Notes: generated from the sequence alone by a model not told the origin. Numbered from the stretch's first letter, positions 1 to 9,334 are shown. The stretch: DNA of 64,000 nt from Hominiventricola aquisgranensis (GCF_040096225.1 NZ_JBBMFC010000002.1:130738-194737); one strand, 5' to 3'. Numbers and translations: made by a program.

Positions 1-894
1 GTAGCCAATGATGATATTAACCTGAAATTTTATAAAGGAAAGACATTAGGATTGGTAGGAGAATCCGGCTGCGGAAAATCCACATTTATGCGTTTTCTGG
101 TGTCTCTGGATACTCCTTCTGAGGGAGAGATTCTTTATCGTGGAAAAGATATTACCAAACTGAAGGGAGAGGAACTGCGTCAGAACCGTCAGAACATTCA
201 GATGGTATTCCAGGATCCGACCTCTTCGTTTAATCCGAAAATGAAGATCCGGGATATTGTATGTGAACCGCTTCTGAATTTTAACCGGATCAGGAAGAAT
301 GAGAAGGATGCAGCCTGCCGTCGTCTTCTGGAGATGGTGGAGCTTCCGGGAGATTTTGCAGACCGTTATCCTCATAACATGTCCGGTGGGCAGCGCCAGC
401 GTGTGGCAATTGCCCGTGCATTGGCTCTGGAACCGGAGATTCTGATCCTGGATGAGGCAACTTCTGCACTGGATGTATCCGTACAGCAGACGATTATCGA
501 ACTGATTGTAAAGCTTCAGAAGGAAAAAAATATTACCATCGGATTTATCTGCCATGATATTTCCTTGATCCAGTCCTGCTCCCATGAAGTAGCGGTGATG
601 TATCTTGGAAATGTAGTGGAAGTGCTGCCTGCAGAATATCTGGCAGAGCATGCAGTTCATCCTTATACGAGGGCATTGATTGGATCCATCTTTGATATTG
701 GAATGGATTTCTCCAAACCGATCGAGGAAATCAAAGGAGAAGCTCCCAGTCCGCTGGATGTGCCTACAGGATGCCCGTTCCGGGGTCGCTGCCCGAAAGC
801 AACTGAAAAATGTGCGGCAGAAAAACCGAAACTCCATCAGATCGGAGCGGACCATGAGGTGGCTTGTCATCTGTTTGACAAGGAGGATAAATAG
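1..894 (+). CDS. Oligopeptide/nickel-type ABC transporter ATPase, 5' end outside the window
   Basis: Cytoplasmic ATPase that would power an Opp/Dpp/Nik-type importer. The frame is open from base 1, so roughly the first 30 residues are missing. Visible are Walker A GESGCGKST (about residue 20), a Q-loop in VFQDPTSSFNP, signature MSGGQRQR, Walker B LILDEATSALD and the switch His in ICHD. The C-terminus has the Cys-rich oligo_HPY tail (GCPFRGRCPKATEKC) typical of OppF/DppF. This is the only ATPase in the window with that tail; the four between 7.7 and 14.7 kb lack it. The stop lies 2 bp before the next gene, a binding protein, so the two are probably co-transcribed. The substrate cannot be read from the sequence. 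Confidence 0.92.
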   Translation, partial: VANDDINLKFYKGKTLGLVGESGCGKSTFMRFLVSLDTPSEGEILYRGKDITKLKGEELRQNRQNIQMVFQDPTSSFNPKMKIRDIVCEPLLNFNRIRKNEKDAACRRLLEMVELPGDFADRYPHNMSGGQRQRVAIARALALEPEILILDEATSALDVSVQQTIIELIVKLQKEKNITIGFICHDISLIQSCSHEVAVMYLGNVVEVLPAEYLAEHAVHPYTRALIGSIFDIGMDFSKPIEEIKGEAPSPLDVPTGCPFRGRCPKATEKCAAEKPKLHQIGADHEVACHLFDKEDK

Positions 895-896
895 AA

Positions 897-2084
897 GTGA
901 AGAAACTGAAAAAAATCATTGTATTACTGTTAGCACTGAGTATGGTGTTAGCTATGGTTTCTTGCGCGAAAAAGCAGGAAGAAGAGGAAGAGGCACACAT
1001 CCATAAGATCGGCGTCGTAGTCTATGACCTGAAAGATGAGCAGGTACAGGCATTCCGGGAGTATCTGGAGGGCTATATCGGGAAAAATTTCTCAGATGTG
1101 GATTTCCTGTACTCTGCAGAAGTGACCACAGAGGAGCAGGAGATGCAGTTTCTGAACGATGCAATTGCAGCGGGCGTAGAAGGCATTATGGCATTCAACA
1201 GCTTTGACCTGGAAAAGGAAGTGGAGCTGTGCGCAGAGAACGGAGTGTATTTTATCCGTCCGTCCAGTACAACAGATCCGGAAACCTTTGATAAAGTAGC
1301 AAACAACCCTTATTTCCTTGGCTATTTTGGACCGGGAAGTGAGATAGAATATGAGGCTGGATATGACATGGGTGCTTATTTGGCAGACGAACAGATGTCT
1401 GACAGCTATTTTCTGTTAAGCGGAGGAGCAGGCACCAATGTGATGCATGAACAGCGTGCGGAAGGAATGTTGGATGCTCTGCAGGAAGCTTATGGTGTAC
1501 AGTTTGAGCAGAGCAGTGCTGAACTTGCATCCGCTTCTGAACCGGTAAGTGTAGAAGCCGGAAACTTAAAAGTAACCGTATTCCCTGGCTATATCGGAGT
1601 GCCGGATGTGGGTGAGAAGGCTGTTGCAGAGTTTGAAAAAGATCCGGCTGGTGTTGTTATGAGTACGATTCCGGTACAGGCCATTGCAGATTCTCTGGGA
1701 GATGCAAGCCTTGGAACTGTTGACTGTTATACGGAAACCAATGGAGAACTCTTTAAAAACGGTAATCTGAAATATCTGTGTGGTAAATATGAATCTATCA
1801 TTGGACCGGCCTTTGCAGCTATGTATAATGCAGTGACCGGTTACAGCGAAGATTTCCGTGAGGATGAAAAAGCATTTGCCATTCAGCAGGGCTTCTGGAC
1901 TTCCACCAATTATCAGGATTTCCAGAAAAAATATGAACTGTCTTCTGGTATTACTCTGAATGCATACAGCTATGAAGACCTTCTGGACGTGTGTAAAGCG
2001 CATAATCCGGAGGCAAACTTAAATGATCTGAAGGAACTTGCAGGCGCGTGGGATTTTGATTCCGCAGTCCAGAGAAGGAAATAA
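897..2084 (+). CDS. Substrate-binding lipoprotein, type I periplasmic-binding fold
   Basis: A 395-aa exported lipoprotein. The N-terminus has a Lys-rich start, a hydrophobic core and a lipobox ending in VSC (Cys23), followed by a short Glu-rich linker. The body (HKIGVVVYDLKDEQVQAF onward) reads like a Peripla_BP_4 sugar or autoinducer-2-type binding domain: alternating beta/alpha pattern, GYDMGAYL and a hinge near GGAGTNVMHEQRAEG. It starts at GTG directly behind the ATPase stop. This is an odd partner for an OppF-like ATPase, which normally works with an SBP_bac_5 protein, so it may serve another permease or act as a sensor. Ligand unknown. Confidence 0.75.
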   Translation: MKKLKKIIVLLLALSMVLAMVSCAKKQEEEEEAHIHKIGVVVYDLKDEQVQAFREYLEGYIGKNFSDVDFLYSAEVTTEEQEMQFLNDAIAAGVEGIMAFNSFDLEKEVELCAENGVYFIRPSSTTDPETFDKVANNPYFLGYFGPGSEIEYEAGYDMGAYLADEQMSDSYFLLSGGAGTNVMHEQRAEGMLDALQEAYGVQFEQSSAELASASEPVSVEAGNLKVTVFPGYIGVPDVGEKAVAEFEKDPAGVVMSTIPVQAIADSLGDASLGTVDCYTETNGELFKNGNLKYLCGKYESIIGPAFAAMYNAVTGYSEDFREDEKAFAIQQGFWTSTNYQDFQKKYELSSGITLNAYSYEDLLDVCKAHNPEANLNDLKELAGAWDFDSAVQRRK

Positions 2085-2085
2085 T

Positions 2086-3426
2086 ATGGAAAAACACACA
2101 CTGACAAAAGGAAATGTAAGCAAAGGAATTCTGCTGTTTGTGCTTCCAATCATTGCAGGAAGTCTGATCCAACAGCTATATGTGACCATTGACGCAGTGG
2201 TGGTGGGACAGTTCACAGGAAAGCTTGGTCTGGCAGCTATTGATTCCGTGCATACATTGTTCAAGTTCCCCCTGAATTTCATGAATGGTCTGGCAACGGG
2301 TGCAACAATTCTGATTTCCGGACATTGCGGATCCGGGGACAAGCGCCAGATGCATTGTTCCATCCGTACCGCTTGTACGGTGGCAGTGATTCTGGGAGTG
2401 GTCTGCTCTGTGGGCGGAGTAATTCTGACTCCATGGATGTTGCAGATCATGTCTGTGCCGGATGAAGTTTATGGACGGGCATTTGTCTATACTACCATTT
2501 ATTTTGGTGGTATCTGGTCCATGATCCTTTATAACATGACGGCTGGAATCTTAAGAGCCTATGGCGATTCTAAGAGACCGCTGTATGTGCTGGTCTGCTG
2601 TGCAGTAATCAATATTTTGGGAGATTTATTGCTGGTAGGTGTGTTGGATATGGGAGTTGCCGGCGCAGCACTGGCAACCGTATTTTCACAGATCGTCAGC
2701 GTGGTTGTTATCTTTTCTATGTTAAAAAAGGTTCTTCATGTGGAAAAAGGGGAGAAGGCTCTCTGGTGGCCTCATTTTTGCAAAGAACATATGCAGCAGA
2801 TGCTGCAAATGGGGTTTCCGCTGGCATTGCAGTCGATGCTGTTCCCCATTGCAAATACCATTGTACAGGCGGGTGTCAATACGATGGGTACTGATCAGAT
2901 TGCAGCATGGGGTATCTGTGACAAGCTGAATATGCTGATCTGGCTGTTGTCTGACTCCATGGGTCCGGCTCTGACAACCTTTACCGCGCAGAACCTGGGA
3001 GCAAAGAATAAGGAACGGATCAGAAAAGGTGTGTTCGTTGGTACAGCTATGTCTGCTGGAGCTGTCATTATGGTGAGTATCATTCTGTTCGTTGGCGCAG
3101 CTTTTATGACACCTTGGTTTGTGTCCGCACAGGATGCAGCTACTTTAGCACCTCTGGTTGGTGCTTATGCCAGGATGATGGCGCCGTTTTTCCTGTTTTA
3201 TGCTATCACAGAGGCTCTGTCGGGAGCCTGCTGTGGCACGGGAGATACGATCAGACCGATGATCACCACATTGATATCTATCTGTCTGCTGCGTGTGATT
3301 GGTGTGTTATTCATTCTTCCTGTATATGAAACTATGGAATGCATCGTAGTGATCTACATTGCTTCCTGGATTGCCGCCGGTATAGCATTCCTGGGACTGT
3401 GGAAATGGAACAGCTCAAAGCTGTAA
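2086..3426 (+). CDS. MATE family multidrug/cation efflux transporter
   Basis: A 446-aa inner-membrane antiporter with about 12 hydrophobic segments in the two-bundle MATE arrangement. The N-terminal signature LFVLPIIAGSLIQQLYVTID and the repeated half beginning near GFPLALQSMLFPIANTIVQ are both present. The start at ATG 2086 is chosen because AGAAGGA sits 7 bp upstream; an open frame continues further 5' inside the preceding gene but has no ribosome site. It follows the binding-protein stop by 1 bp, so it belongs to the same transcription unit. The exported substrate is unknown. Confidence 0.92.
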   Translation: MEKHTLTKGNVSKGILLFVLPIIAGSLIQQLYVTIDAVVVGQFTGKLGLAAIDSVHTLFKFPLNFMNGLATGATILISGHCGSGDKRQMHCSIRTACTVAVILGVVCSVGGVILTPWMLQIMSVPDEVYGRAFVYTTIYFGGIWSMILYNMTAGILRAYGDSKRPLYVLVCCAVINILGDLLLVGVLDMGVAGAALATVFSQIVSVVVIFSMLKKVLHVEKGEKALWWPHFCKEHMQQMLQMGFPLALQSMLFPIANTIVQAGVNTMGTDQIAAWGICDKLNMLIWLLSDSMGPALTTFTAQNLGAKNKERIRKGVFVGTAMSAGAVIMVSIILFVGAAFMTPWFVSAQDAATLAPLVGAYARMMAPFFLFYAITEALSGACCGTGDTIRPMITTLISICLLRVIGVLFILPVYETMECIVVIYIASWIAAGIAFLGLWKWNSSKL

Positions 3427-3470
3427 TATTCCAAAATGTAATAAAGACATAATAAAACGGTATGTTTAGA

Positions 3471-3492
3471 TATCCCCCACGGTGGGTTGTGG
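3471..3492. promoter_or_regulatory. C-tract site A (TATCCCCCACGGTGGG)
   Basis: A short C-tract (CCCCC at 3474-3478) preceded by ATAT, running into an inverted repeat CCCAC-G-GTGGG. The same ATATCCCCCAC string recurs at 9351. It lies between the MATE gene and the binding-protein gene, just before a terminator hairpin. C-tracts flanked by A/T resemble operators of CsoR/RcnR-type metal repressors, but no such regulator is in the window, so the role is inference. Confidence 0.4.
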
Positions 3493-3499
3493 AAGGTAG

Positions 3500-3550
3500 A
3501 ATCCCTCTGTTATAGTAAAGAAGGTCTTTACTATGTCAGAGGGATTTTTT
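3500..3550 (+). terminator. Strong intrinsic terminator / attenuator hairpin
   Basis: AATCCCTCTG (3500-3509) pairs with CAGAGGGATT (3537-3546), and inside it TAGTAAAG pairs with CTTTACTA around the loop AAGGT. A run of T follows. It ends the MATE transcript. Because it lies downstream of site A and only 42 bp before the next gene, it could also act as an attenuator for the 3.6-9.3 kb operon. Confidence 0.85.
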
Positions 3551-3592
3551 CGTAGTATGGCACAAACATAATCATAAGGGAGATATAGAAAT

Positions 3593-5200
3593 ATGAAGAA
3601 GCTTAACAAAGTAATCTGTCTGTCACTGAGTGCGATGATGCTGGCAGCAGCGATCAGCGGATGTGGTGCGAAGGAGACGACAGATGCAGTACAGAATGAG
3701 ACCACAGGGGAGACTGCTCCGGCTGGTGAAATGTCCAGAGACAATACCATGATCTATGGTGCAGAGTTCATGGTGGAGAAGTTCAATCCAATCTTAGGAT
3801 CCGAGTATTGTGATGCCATGATTTTCAGAGGCCTGATGAAAACGGATGTAGATTGTCAGCCACAGTGTGATATAGCAACCGATTATGAGATCAGTGATGA
3901 TCTGCTGACATATACCTTCAATATTCGTGATGATGTAAAATTCCACGATGGAACAACATTGACAGCGGACGATGTTGTATTTACAATCAGCAGCATTCTG
4001 GATGAGAATGTGAACTCTTCGATCCGTTCGGATTTTCTCCTTGTAGATAAAGTGGAAAAACTGAGCGATACTTCACTGAGTATTACATTAAAAGAACCGT
4101 TCCCGGCTTTGCTTGATAAGCTGACAGTGGGAATTGTTCCGGAGCATTGCTTCGAAGGACAGGATATCAATACCGCTGATTTTAATGTGAATCCGGTTGG
4201 CTGCGGACCGTATAAGCTGGTATCTTTAGAAGCAGGTACAAAGTGTACCATGACCAGATTTGATGATTACTATGGAGATAAGGCACAGATTGAGAATATT
4301 ATCTACCTATATCTGCCGGATTACAATACAAGAGCACTGCAGCTTAAAAACAACGAGATCGACTTTACATTTGTAGAGCCCAGTCAGGTCAAAGAGCTGG
4401 AAGCTGATGAGAACTTAGATGTTTATGTGATCGGATCCGCAGATTACCGTTGTGTTATGTATAATTTCCAGGTATGTGATCTGTTTGAGGATGTAAGAGT
4501 TCGTCAGGCACTGAATTATGCAACAGATGGTCAGGCAGTTGTAGATGCGATTGCTCATGGTTATGGTCAGATTGCTTATTCACCGCTGCAGAAGAATAAA
4601 TTCAACTGTGAAGATATAGTGAAATATGATTATGATCCGGAGAAGGCAGCAGCACTTCTGAAAGAGGCTGGTTGGGCTGATACCGATGGAGATGGAATCC
4701 TTGATAAAGATGGTGAGAAGCTTTCCTTTACCCTTACCGCTCCGGTTGATGATGAGGTTCGTGTGAATATTGGAACTTATCTGTCATCTGAATGGAAAAA
4801 ACTGGGTGTAGATTGTACCTTGTCAGCTCTTGGATGGGATGCCATCGACATTACGAAATGTGAGTCATTCCTGCTTGGATGGGGAAGTCCGTTTGATGCA
4901 GACAATGATACTTATCGTCTCTTTACAACCGGAAGCGCAGATAACTATGGATTCTACAGTAACGAAACGGTTGATAAGGCTCTGTCTGAGGCTCGTACAA
5001 AGACAGAAGATGCAGACAGAGCAGCATGTTATGCAGAATTCCAGAAAGCATTTGCGGAAGATCCGGCATATGATCTTATCTGTTATCTGGATGCCTTGTA
5101 TGCAGGAAACAAACGGATCAGTGGACCGACAGATAAGGTACTTGGACATCATGGAGCAGGTATCTTCTGGAACATTGAAGACTGGACAATTTCTGAATAA
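3593..5200 (+). CDS. Peptide/nickel ABC transporter substrate-binding lipoprotein (SBP_bac_5)
   Basis: A 535-aa family 5 solute-binding protein. It has a signal peptide with lipobox ISGC (Cys24), a short T/E-rich linker, then the family 5 core: FNPILGSEYCDAMIFRGLM, YTFNIRDDVKFHDGTTLTADDV and the lobe-closing VRQALNYATD. The length matches the DppA/NikA class. AGGGAGA precedes the ATG. It opens an operon of binding protein, two permeases, methyltransferase and two ATPases, so it is the recognition subunit of a complete importer. Ligand (peptide, nickel chelate or other metallophore) cannot be decided from the sequence. Confidence 0.93.
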   Translation: MKKLNKVICLSLSAMMLAAAISGCGAKETTDAVQNETTGETAPAGEMSRDNTMIYGAEFMVEKFNPILGSEYCDAMIFRGLMKTDVDCQPQCDIATDYEISDDLLTYTFNIRDDVKFHDGTTLTADDVVFTISSILDENVNSSIRSDFLLVDKVEKLSDTSLSITLKEPFPALLDKLTVGIVPEHCFEGQDINTADFNVNPVGCGPYKLVSLEAGTKCTMTRFDDYYGDKAQIENIIYLYLPDYNTRALQLKNNEIDFTFVEPSQVKELEADENLDVYVIGSADYRCVMYNFQVCDLFEDVRVRQALNYATDGQAVVDAIAHGYGQIAYSPLQKNKFNCEDIVKYDYDPEKAAALLKEAGWADTDGDGILDKDGEKLSFTLTAPVDDEVRVNIGTYLSSEWKKLGVDCTLSALGWDAIDITKCESFLLGWGSPFDADNDTYRLFTTGSADNYGFYSNETVDKALSEARTKTEDADRAACYAEFQKAFAEDPAYDLICYLDALYAGNKRISGPTDKVLGHHGAGIFWNIEDWTISE

Positions 5201-5218
5201 ATGTGGGTTTGATGTAGA

Positions 5219-6181
5219 ATGAAACGATATGTTTTGAAAAGACTGATTCAAAGCATTGTGGTTATGTTTATCATGAGCATCTGCTCATTTGCACTTATAA
5301 ATGCGGCACCGGGTGAACCGGCTGCCGCAATTTATGGTGGTCAGATGGATAAACTGACACAGGCCGAAAAAGACAGAATCAATGAGAATCTGGGACTGGA
5401 TCAGCCAGTCATCATAAGGTATGGCAACTGGCTGGCAGAAGTGTCTCACGGTAATTTTGGATATTCGTATGCAAACGGGCAAAATGTTGGAAAGATGATC
5501 AAGGAGCGTATGCCGAACACGATGACATTATTTTTGTCTTCTTTTGTGTTGACAGTTATCCTGTCTATTGCGGTCGGACTTTTTGCGGGTTTGCATCCGG
5601 ATTCTATGATAGACAGAGTGATCACGATCATCAGTATTACGCTGAATGGAATCCCCAGTGTGCTGGTAGGTATCATTTTGATTCTTTTGTTTTCGGTAGT
5701 GCTCGGCTGGCTGCCATCTTCCGGTGTAACATCCATGTTTTCTGATACATTGAAGGATCGAATCATTCATCTGATCTTGCCGACGGTGACGGTTATGTTC
5801 AGCCACATTGGTTCTTTTTCCCGTTTTATACAAGAAGGAATGAAAGAAGAACTGGACAGCTATTATGTGTATGTGGCAAGAGCCAATCATATGTCGAAAT
5901 GGGATATTTATCGAGGTGCCATGAAAAATGCACTGGTTCCATTTGTAAACTATGTGGGAACCCATGTACCGTCATTTTTTTCCGGATTTGTTGTAATTGA
6001 GACGGTATTTGCATATCCGGGGCTCGGAAATATGATCGTAAATGCAATCCCGGTAAAGGATTATCCTGTATTGATGGGAGGAATTCTTGTAACGGGAATC
6101 GTTGTCATTATATCCATGCTTCTGGTAGATCTCATTGATCTGGCATTGAATCCAAAACTTCGGAAGGCGGTGACCAGATGA
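5219..6181 (+). CDS. Peptide/nickel ABC transporter permease (OppB/NikB type)
   Basis: A 320-aa inner-membrane permease. It begins MKRYVLKRLIQSIVVMFIMS, the usual OppB/NikB opening, with a first membrane segment followed by an extracytoplasmic stretch (LTQAEKDRINENLGLDQPVIIRYGNWL) and about five further segments. The EAA coupling loop is at AMKNALVPFVNYVGTHVPSFFSG. It starts 18 bp after the binding protein and overlaps the next permease by 4 bp (ATGA), which indicates translational coupling. Confidence 0.93.
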   Translation: MKRYVLKRLIQSIVVMFIMSICSFALINAAPGEPAAAIYGGQMDKLTQAEKDRINENLGLDQPVIIRYGNWLAEVSHGNFGYSYANGQNVGKMIKERMPNTMTLFLSSFVLTVILSIAVGLFAGLHPDSMIDRVITIISITLNGIPSVLVGIILILLFSVVLGWLPSSGVTSMFSDTLKDRIIHLILPTVTVMFSHIGSFSRFIQEGMKEELDSYYVYVARANHMSKWDIYRGAMKNALVPFVNYVGTHVPSFFSGFVVIETVFAYPGLGNMIVNAIPVKDYPVLMGGILVTGIVVIISMLLVDLIDLALNPKLRKAVTR

Positions 6182-6981
6182 AAAAGAAGGTAAGAAAGAA
6201 TAGTTTCTGGGTACTATTGTTTCTGGTAATCGTACTGTTGTGCATGACAGCACCGCTATATGCGGTATATTCTCCTACGGAAGTAGATCTTGGCAGTGTG
6301 CTGCAAAAACCGGATATAGTACACTGGTTTGGAACAGACAGTTCAGGAAGAGATGTATTTACGCGTACCATGTACGGCGGAATGGTATCACTGGCAGTGG
6401 CGGCAAGCAGCAGTCTGTGTGCACTGTTGTTTGGAATCGTATATGGAGGAATCAGCGGTTATGTGGGCGGAAGACTGGATACGACCATGATGAGGATCGT
6501 TGATATTGCATATGCCATGCCTTCTACCATTGTTGCACTGGCATTTCAGATGGTATTTCCAAACAAAATTCTGGGTCTGGTCATCGTTATGAGTCTTACC
6601 AGCTGGATGACCATGGCACGTGTGATCCGGGCTCGTTTTCTGGAGTTGAAAAAAGAAAATTATATTATTCTGGCAGAAGGATTCAATATTCCACGGCATG
6701 TGATCCTGTTTAATCATATGGTACGCAATTCCTTTTCCAGCATTATCATTATTGCGACCTTTACCTTTGCCAGTGCCATTGTAACAGAAACATCATTGAG
6801 TTATCTTGGCGTGGGGATTCCTATTGGAATTCCATCCTGGGGAAACATGATTAACGGAATCCAGAGTTATGTACTCAATGGAAAGTGGTGGATCGTGCTG
6901 CCTCCGGGGGTAATGATCATCCTCAGTTCCATCTGTGTGAACTATGTGGGTGAGTACCTGAAAGAAAAATATGTGTCCTGA
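6178..6981 (+). CDS. Peptide/nickel ABC transporter permease (OppC/NikC type)
   Basis: A 267-aa second permease of the importer. It carries the conserved HWFGTDSSGRDVFTRTMYG box after the first membrane helix and an EAA-like loop around HMVRNSFSSIIIIATFTFAS and SYLGVGIPIGIPSWGNMI. It lacks the longer N-terminal cytoplasmic tail of many OppC proteins, as NikC does. It is coupled to the first permease by a 4-bp overlap. The methyltransferase start follows 10 bp after its stop. Confidence 0.93.
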   Translation: MKKKVRKNSFWVLLFLVIVLLCMTAPLYAVYSPTEVDLGSVLQKPDIVHWFGTDSSGRDVFTRTMYGGMVSLAVAASSSLCALLFGIVYGGISGYVGGRLDTTMMRIVDIAYAMPSTIVALAFQMVFPNKILGLVIVMSLTSWMTMARVIRARFLELKKENYIILAEGFNIPRHVILFNHMVRNSFSSIIIIATFTFASAIVTETSLSYLGVGIPIGIPSWGNMINGIQSYVLNGKWWIVLPPGVMIILSSICVNYVGEYLKEKYVS

Positions 6982-6991
6982 GGTTAAACAA

Positions 6992-7756
6992 ATGAATGAC
7001 AAAACTATAAAGAAGAATATTACCAGATTATGGAACCAGGCATACATCAATTATGATGATTGTTATGCCCATGGCCTGAAAAGCGAAGGGGAAAAAAAGG
7101 AATGGCTGAGATTTTTGCGCAAAGTGATCGGAAAACAGCCATGCAGTATATTGGATGTGGGAGCTGGAACCGGATTTGTCAGTCTGCTTTTAGCAGAGCT
7201 TGGTCATACCTGTAAAGGCATTGATCTGTCGGAAAATATGCTTTCTAAGGCAAAAGAAAAGGCAGAAAAAGCTGGATTTCACAATGTGACATTTGCAATA
7301 GGTGATGCGGAAGACACCAAAGAACCAGCCAAACAGTATGATGTGGTGATCAATCGCCATCTGGTGTGGACCTTGCCCCATCCGGAAAAAGCGATCAAAG
7401 AATGGAAGCGGGTATTAAAGCCGGGGGGAAGACTGGTGATCATGGAAGGTAACTGGCACTATAACCGTCTGTCAGACCGGATTCAGGTGTTCCTCGGTAA
7501 ATGTCTGATCACGTTGGTGGAGCACAGAAATGCATTTTCCAATGATGGTGATTATGATAAAGACACGAAAGAAGAGCTTCCGATGATGAAGAGCAGAAAT
7601 GCCAGACGTCTTGGCCAGATGGTACAGAATGCAGGACTGAAAGTGACTGTGATCCCCATGACAGAGGTGGACCGGGCAGAGAAACAGGCAATGCCTCTCA
7701 GATATCGTCTGTTGAACCCACATAAACGGATCACAGTGATTGGTGTGAAGGAATAG
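6992..7756 (+). CDS. Class I SAM-dependent methyltransferase inside the ABC operon
   Basis: A 254-aa soluble methyltransferase. The SAM-binding motif I ILDVGAGTGFVSLLLAE is at about residues 52-68, the acidic ribose-binding loop is GIDLSENML, and post-motif LKPGGRLVIMEG follows. Substrate unknown. ATG 6992 is preferred over the in-frame ATG 6971, which overlaps the permease, because GAGG lies 8 bp upstream of 6992. It sits between permeases and ATPases with gaps of 10 and 4 bp, so it is made with the transporter. The protein at 25018 shares the box (I)(N/S)R-x-(L/V)-W-x-L...P-(E)-x-A-x-KEW-x-RVLKPGG and an ELPM/SLPM motif, so the two are likely paralogues. It may modify the imported ligand or a chelator; that is inference. 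Confidence 0.85.
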   Translation: MNDKTIKKNITRLWNQAYINYDDCYAHGLKSEGEKKEWLRFLRKVIGKQPCSILDVGAGTGFVSLLLAELGHTCKGIDLSENMLSKAKEKAEKAGFHNVTFAIGDAEDTKEPAKQYDVVINRHLVWTLPHPEKAIKEWKRVLKPGGRLVIMEGNWHYNRLSDRIQVFLGKCLITLVEHRNAFSNDGDYDKDTKEELPMMKSRNARRLGQMVQNAGLKVTVIPMTEVDRAEKQAMPLRYRLLNPHKRITVIGVKE

Positions 7757-7760
7757 CAAT

Positions 7761-8504
7761 ATGGAGAACATATTAGAAGTAGAAGATCTGGGGATCATGA
7801 TCGATGGGGAGAAGATCGTCAAAGACATTTCTTTTTTTGTACATGATCAGCATATTACTTGTATTGTAGGCGAAAGCGGAAGCGGTAAAAGTATAACCAT
7901 GTCAGCTGTTCTAGGGTTGCTTCCGAAGGTGGCTTGTAAGACAAAGGAAAGTAAGATCATGTTTCATGGAGATTCCATGTTCTGCATCTACCAGGATCCG
8001 ATGAACTCGTTGAATTCGTCTGTGAAAGTAGGCAAACAGCTGTATCAGATGGCAAAAGGGTATAAAAAAATGACCCGGACAGAATTTGATCAGCAAATGG
8101 GAATCATATTGGAACGAATCAAATTTGAAGACCCAATGCGGACACTGAACAAGTATCCCTTTGAATTATCTGGTGGAATGCTGCAGCGTCTCATGATCGC
8201 CTGTGCAATTCTGGTAACGCCATCGTTGATCATTGCGGATGAACCGACCACCGCTCTGGATGTGAGTATACAGAAGGAGATCATGCGGGAATTTCGTGCG
8301 ATCAACAGAGAATATCAGACGGCTATCCTGGTCGTGACCCATGATTTTGGAGTGGTAGCGGAACTGGCAGATGATGTGATCGTGATGCATGACGGCGAGA
8401 TCGTAGAAAAAGGAAGAGTCCTTGATCTGTTCGATTCGCCGCAGGAGGAATACACAAAGAGGCTTTTAAAAGCCAGTTTTGAGGGGGCAGAAAATTGCAG
8501 TTAG
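7761..8504 (+). CDS. ABC transporter ATPase (NikD/DppD type)
   Basis: A 247-aa nucleotide-binding subunit. Walker A is GESGSGKS, the Q-loop is in YQDPMNSLNSS, the signature is LSGGMLQR, Walker B is LIIADEPTTALD, and the switch is VTHDFG. It is short for the family and lacks the C-terminal oligo_HPY domain, which is more like NikD than DppD. It is also compact between Walker A and the Q-loop. It starts 4 bp after the methyltransferase stop and overlaps the next ATPase by 10 bp. Confidence 0.92.
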   Translation: MENILEVEDLGIMIDGEKIVKDISFFVHDQHITCIVGESGSGKSITMSAVLGLLPKVACKTKESKIMFHGDSMFCIYQDPMNSLNSSVKVGKQLYQMAKGYKKMTRTEFDQQMGIILERIKFEDPMRTLNKYPFELSGGMLQRLMIACAILVTPSLIIADEPTTALDVSIQKEIMREFRAINREYQTAILVVTHDFGVVAELADDVIVMHDGEIVEKGRVLDLFDSPQEEYTKRLLKASFEGAENCS

Positions 8505-9298
8505 ATGTTTTAGATGTGAACAAATCTTATGGAAAAGAATCTATTCTTCATCACATTGAGTTTTCGGTAGGCTCTGGTGAGATCGTTGGACTGGTAGGGG
8601 AGAGCGGATGCGGAAAAAGTACACTGGCACGATTGCTGTGCTGCTATGAGAAGCCGGATAGTGGAAAGATCCTGTTTTGCGGAGAAGATACTGCCGGATT
8701 TGGAAAAAAAGAACGGCAGCAGTTTCGGCGCAGTGTGCAGATGATCCTGCAGGACAGTCTGTCATCTCTGGATCCTAAAATGTCTGTGGGACAGACCTTG
8801 CATGAGACCTTAAAATACAATGGAGTTTCAGATGTGACTCAGAGAGAGGATAAGATCAGGAAAACGCTGGAGATAGTGCTGCTGCCTGCCGATCTTCTTG
8901 AAAAACGCCCTTCACAGCTAAGTGGAGGTGAGCGTCAGAGGATCAGTATCTGCAGGGCATTGCTGGTAGATCCTCAACTGCTGATCTGTGATGAAATCAC
9001 TTCAAGCCTGGATGTGATCACCCGATATCATCTGCTGGGAGAACTGAAGCGTCTGAATAAGGAAAAAGATCTTCCGATGGTGTTTATTTCTCATGATCTG
9101 AAATCTGTGAAAAGTATCAGCGACCGAATCCTTGTCATGTACCAGGGGAGAATCGTAGAGGAATTGAAAAAAGAAGACGGATTTCGTTATGAACATCTGT
9201 ATACTGCGAGACTTCTGGAATCTTTGCCGATCGATCATCCATCCAAGAGAGAATCGCTGGTTCATAATTTTGAGGATGAGGTTCTGACAGCAGTATAG
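8495..9298 (+). CDS. ABC transporter ATPase (NikE/DppF type)
   Basis: A 267-aa partner ATPase. Walker A is GESGCGKST, the Q-loop region is ILQDSLSSLDP, the signature is LSGGERQR, Walker B is LLICDEITSSLD, and the switch is ISHDLK. The start is an unusual TTG at 8495, chosen because GAGGGGG at 8481-8487 gives good spacing and no ATG lies in frame nearby. It overlaps the preceding ATPase by 10 bp. Like its partner it lacks the Cys-rich OppF tail. It completes a five-component importer with an embedded methyltransferase. Confidence 0.92.
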   Translation: MQLDVLDVNKSYGKESILHHIEFSVGSGEIVGLVGESGCGKSTLARLLCCYEKPDSGKILFCGEDTAGFGKKERQQFRRSVQMILQDSLSSLDPKMSVGQTLHETLKYNGVSDVTQREDKIRKTLEIVLLPADLLEKRPSQLSGGERQRISICRALLVDPQLLICDEITSSLDVITRYHLLGELKRLNKEKDLPMVFISHDLKSVKSISDRILVMYQGRIVEELKKEDGFRYEHLYTARLLESLPIDHPSKRESLVHNFEDEVLTAV

Positions 9299-9334
9299 AG
9301 TCAGGGATAAAAAATGTTGAGATTTTCATAACAG

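Noticed and set aside
5219..9298. Naming the genes nikBCDE
   Set aside because: ATPase length and the missing Cys-rich tail are Nik-like, but the ligand of the binding protein is not readable, so no symbol is given.
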